Shown here: positions 37,501 to 39,465 of the stretch, one piece after another
Numbering within the stretch: the stretch's first letter is position 1
Layout: each line of letters opens with the position of its first letter
DNA from: a bacterium
Lineage (GTDB): Bacteria; Bacteroidota; Bacteroidia; Bacteroidales; Muribaculaceae
Direction of reading: 5' to 3'
Length of the DNA: 39,465 nucleotides
NCBI GenBank assembly: GCA_004563195.1
Contig: SFTJ01000046.1
Span: forward strand, 1 to 39,465
Translations under genes and position numbers: made by a program
Notes under the pieces: generated by a model
The model's database searches: none
What the model saw: the letters and a program-made list of their open reading frames with translations, nothing else
What the model was told of the DNA's origin: nothing

Positions 37501-39465
37501 ATGGCAGAAGAAAAGCAAACTTTGTTGAATGTCAGAATCAATCTGACTGATACTATCAAGGAAATGGCGGACTATCAGCAAAAGATAGACGCAATCTCCA
37601 TTCAGATGCAAAAGCTCACGGCTTTGTTTAAGAATGGCGATATATCCGTCCAGCAGTACAATCAGGAAATGGTGCGACTGAAAGAGACGAAGAAGGCATA
37701 CTCGAAGGAGATGAACGAACTCTCTCGAAAGACGCAGAATGAGATCATCGCGCAGCAGAAATATGAAGGCACTCTCAAAGGGATGTGCGCGCAGCTCTCT
37801 CTCGCGAAGGATCAGCTCCGCGCGATGAAGATGACGGATCCAGGGTGGGAAGAGCAGCGTCAGTATGTAGATGATCTGAATAAGAAAATCAAGGAAGTCG
37901 AGCAGAGCTACGGAGTCTATCAGCGCGATGTCGGACACTATCGCACGGAGATCGAGAAGACGAAAGAGCAGATTGCTGAGACTGTTGCTCAGATGCAAGA
38001 ACTCATACGCACGCATCAGCAAGACTCTCCGGAGATGCAGCAAGCTCAGGAAGACTTGGAGAAGTACAACAACACTCTCGCATCTCAAGGAAAGAACTCG
38101 CTTGAAGCGGCGAATAACGGCATGTCCGCACTCATCGGCGCACTCGGATTCTTGTCAATGGCTTTCCAGGATGACTCCGCCGAGAGTGAGAAGATGCAGA
38201 AGCTCATCAAGGACTTGAGCGTCGCTATGACTGTGCTTTCGGTTATCACGAAAGCATATGATGCTGCGCAGAAGAAAGGCATCGTGCAGAAGATTGCGAT
38301 GAACTTGCAGACAAAGATGGCAGCAAAGGCTCTTGCTCAGGAAGCAACGGCTCAAGCCGGAAGCACTGCCGCGAAGATAGCCGGAACGAAGGCGCAGATT
38401 GCGCTGAATACTGCGATGATGGCGAATCCTATCGGACTTATCGTTGCGGCTGTTGTTGCGCTTGTTGCCGGACTTGTTGCGCTTGTTGCCTGGCTGCTGA
38501 AATCAACCGATGCGCAGAAGGCTGCGAACGAAGCGCAGAAGGCATATGAAGAGCAAGTCCGCAAGTCGGAGAATGCTCTTGCTGCACTGGAGAGCCGTGA
38601 ATCCGCTCGCGCTATCAATATCAGCAAGGCATATCAGGATGAGATTGCCGCGATGATGAAGTCCGGCGCATCGAAGGAGCAGATTGACATGAAGAAGATA
38701 GAAATGGAGAATGCTCTGCTGGATGCAGAAATCGCGTCGAACAAGGAACGGCGGAAGATTGAAGCGGAAACGGCAAAGAAAGCAGAAGAGAACTACAAGG
38801 CTCAGCAAGTGCTGCTCCAGGAACTCGTCCGTCGGAAAGGGGCAGATGCGAAGGCAACGAAGGAGCAGCAGAAAGTCGTTGACGATGCCTACAAGACTTA
38901 TCTCTCACATATCAATGCGATGAATCAGGCAATCGCAGCAATCAACGAGAATGAGTTCAAGAAGGTGGAGACTGCGTACTCTTCAGCTCAGTCTGCTGCT
39001 GATAAGGCATACTCTCGCGCTCAGAGCCGATTATCAAATCTTGACAAACGCTATCAAGAAGCGTACAAGCGTCGCTATACATTCCAGTACGACTACACGA
39101 AGAGCGCAGAAGAGAACGACGCGGAGAAGTTCCGTAACTCCGTGATGCTGGAGCAAGCTCTCTTCCTGCATCAGCAGAAAGTTGCAAAGGATAAGCTCGC
39201 TCTTGATAGGAAATACGGCAAGATCACGGAGTCTGAGTACAACACATTCGCGCTTGAACAGTCGGAGATGCTTTCAGAACACACTCGCGAGATGCTCAAC
39301 AACGCAATAAAGCTCGCTGGCGGAGTAATGCTTGACAATCAGCTCGAAGCGATAAAAAGCAAGTACGCTGCTGCGCGAAAGGAGATTGCCGAGTCAGATA
39401 AGCTCTCTGCCGAGGAAATTCGATTCTACACTGAGCAACTTGCGCAGCAAGAAGCCGAAGAAATC
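37501..39465 (+). CDS. Tail tape measure protein, N-terminal part
   Basis: The first 655 codons of the tape measure; the frame is still open at the right end and continues at base 1 after removing the 99-bp overlap, for a total of 1,049 aa. It begins MAEEKQTLLNVRINLTD and is mostly coiled coil (GDISVQQYNQEMVRLKETKK). A hydrophobic region near residues 300-335 (NPIGLIVAAVVALVAGLVAL) could insert into the host membrane during DNA ejection. Long heptad regions follow. The structured leader upstream may set its level. Confidence 0.88.
   Translation, partial: MAEEKQTLLNVRINLTDTIKEMADYQQKIDAISIQMQKLTALFKNGDISVQQYNQEMVRLKETKKAYSKEMNELSRKTQNEIIAQQKYEGTLKGMCAQLSLAKDQLRAMKMTDPGWEEQRQYVDDLNKKIKEVEQSYGVYQRDVGHYRTEIEKTKEQIAETVAQMQELIRTHQQDSPEMQQAQEDLEKYNNTLASQGKNSLEAANNGMSALIGALGFLSMAFQDDSAESEKMQKLIKDLSVAMTVLSVITKAYDAAQKKGIVQKIAMNLQTKMAAKALAQEATAQAGSTAAKIAGTKAQIALNTAMMANPIGLIVAAVVALVAGLVALVAWLLKSTDAQKAANEAQKAYEEQVRKSENALAALESRESARAINISKAYQDEIAAMMKSGASKEQIDMKKIEMENALLDAEIASNKERRKIEAETAKKAEENYKAQQVLLQELVRRKGADAKATKEQQKVVDDAYKTYLSHINAMNQAIAAINENEFKKVETAYSSAQSAADKAYSRAQSRLSNLDKRYQEAYKRRYTFQYDYTKSAEENDAEKFRNSVMLEQALFLHQQKVAKDKLALDRKYGKITESEYNTFALEQSEMLSEHTREMLNNAIKLAGGVMLDNQLEAIKSKYAAARKEIAESDKLSAEEIRFYTEQLAQQEAEEI
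39367..39465. repeat. Terminal redundancy, identical to 1-99
   Basis: The right-hand copy of the 99-bp end overlap, within the tape-measure reading frame. See the entry at 1-99. Confidence 0.95.

Noticed and set aside
37117..38088. Antisense frame of 323 aa with Leu-rich composition
   Set aside because: The Leu/Arg-rich sequence is the complement of Glu/Lys/Gln codons in the tape-measure coiled coil.

Overview
The window looks like the complete genome of a temperate, tailed dsDNA phage, probably siphovirus-like, infecting a member of the Bacteroidales. The first 99 bases recur exactly as the last 99, so this is a circular (or circularly permuted) molecule of about 39,366 bp opened inside the tape-measure gene. 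A Bacteroidota host is suggested by several TAnnTTTG-type promoter boxes, A-rich start sites without Shine-Dalgarno sequences, and gene families typical of gut Bacteroidales phages. Nearly everything is transcribed rightward. The exception is a four-gene leftward lysogeny block at 14686-16012.

Layout, following the circle. Packaging is at 30030-31911 (small and large terminase). Tail and neck genes follow at 31964-37380, then the tape measure (37501 through the junction to 1284) and a small partner gene. The head module comes next: ClpP-like protease/scaffold, HK97-fold capsid, two unknown proteins, portal, connector and an Ala-rich fibre (1615-7734). A diversity-generating retroelement (DGR) occupies 7748-10927: C-type-lectin-like target with VR1, Avd, template repeat, reverse transcriptase. 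Lysis is at 11156-13176 (YfiM-like membrane protein, holin, amidase, DUF6808/spanin-like protein). A structured non-coding region (13177-13533) leads into a tyrosine integrase (13534-14682). The lysogeny block encodes a cI-like regulator, a lipoprotein and two HTH-like proteins. The early region (16188-29657) holds small unknown genes, an excisionase-like HTH, RecT, a PD-(D/E)XK nuclease fused to an FtsK-type ATPase, a replication initiator-like protein, a DnaC-like loader, a second DGR target (VR2), an HNH protein, a radical SAM enzyme, a MazG-like enzyme, further nuclease-like proteins and an SSB-like protein.

Most notable points. (1) One template repeat serves two targets. VR1 lies in a structural-type gene 0.7 kb away; VR2 lies in a small C-lectin-like gene about 14 kb away inside the early DNA-metabolism region. 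Every difference within both VR cores falls at a template adenine. Both targets are followed by the same motif, beginning at the stop codon, and then a hairpin with a 13-nt loop. (2) Reading the whole window I found GGCC only twice, both inside VR1, which points to strong restriction-site avoidance that DGR mutagenesis overrides. (3) A 17-bp element, TGCTTA-N5-TAARCA, recurs upstream of at least six transcription units and is a candidate phage-wide operator. (4) The nuclease-FtsK fusion beside RecT is an unusual recombination/replication arrangement.

Several small early genes and most tail genes could not be assigned a function; they are described by what is visible.
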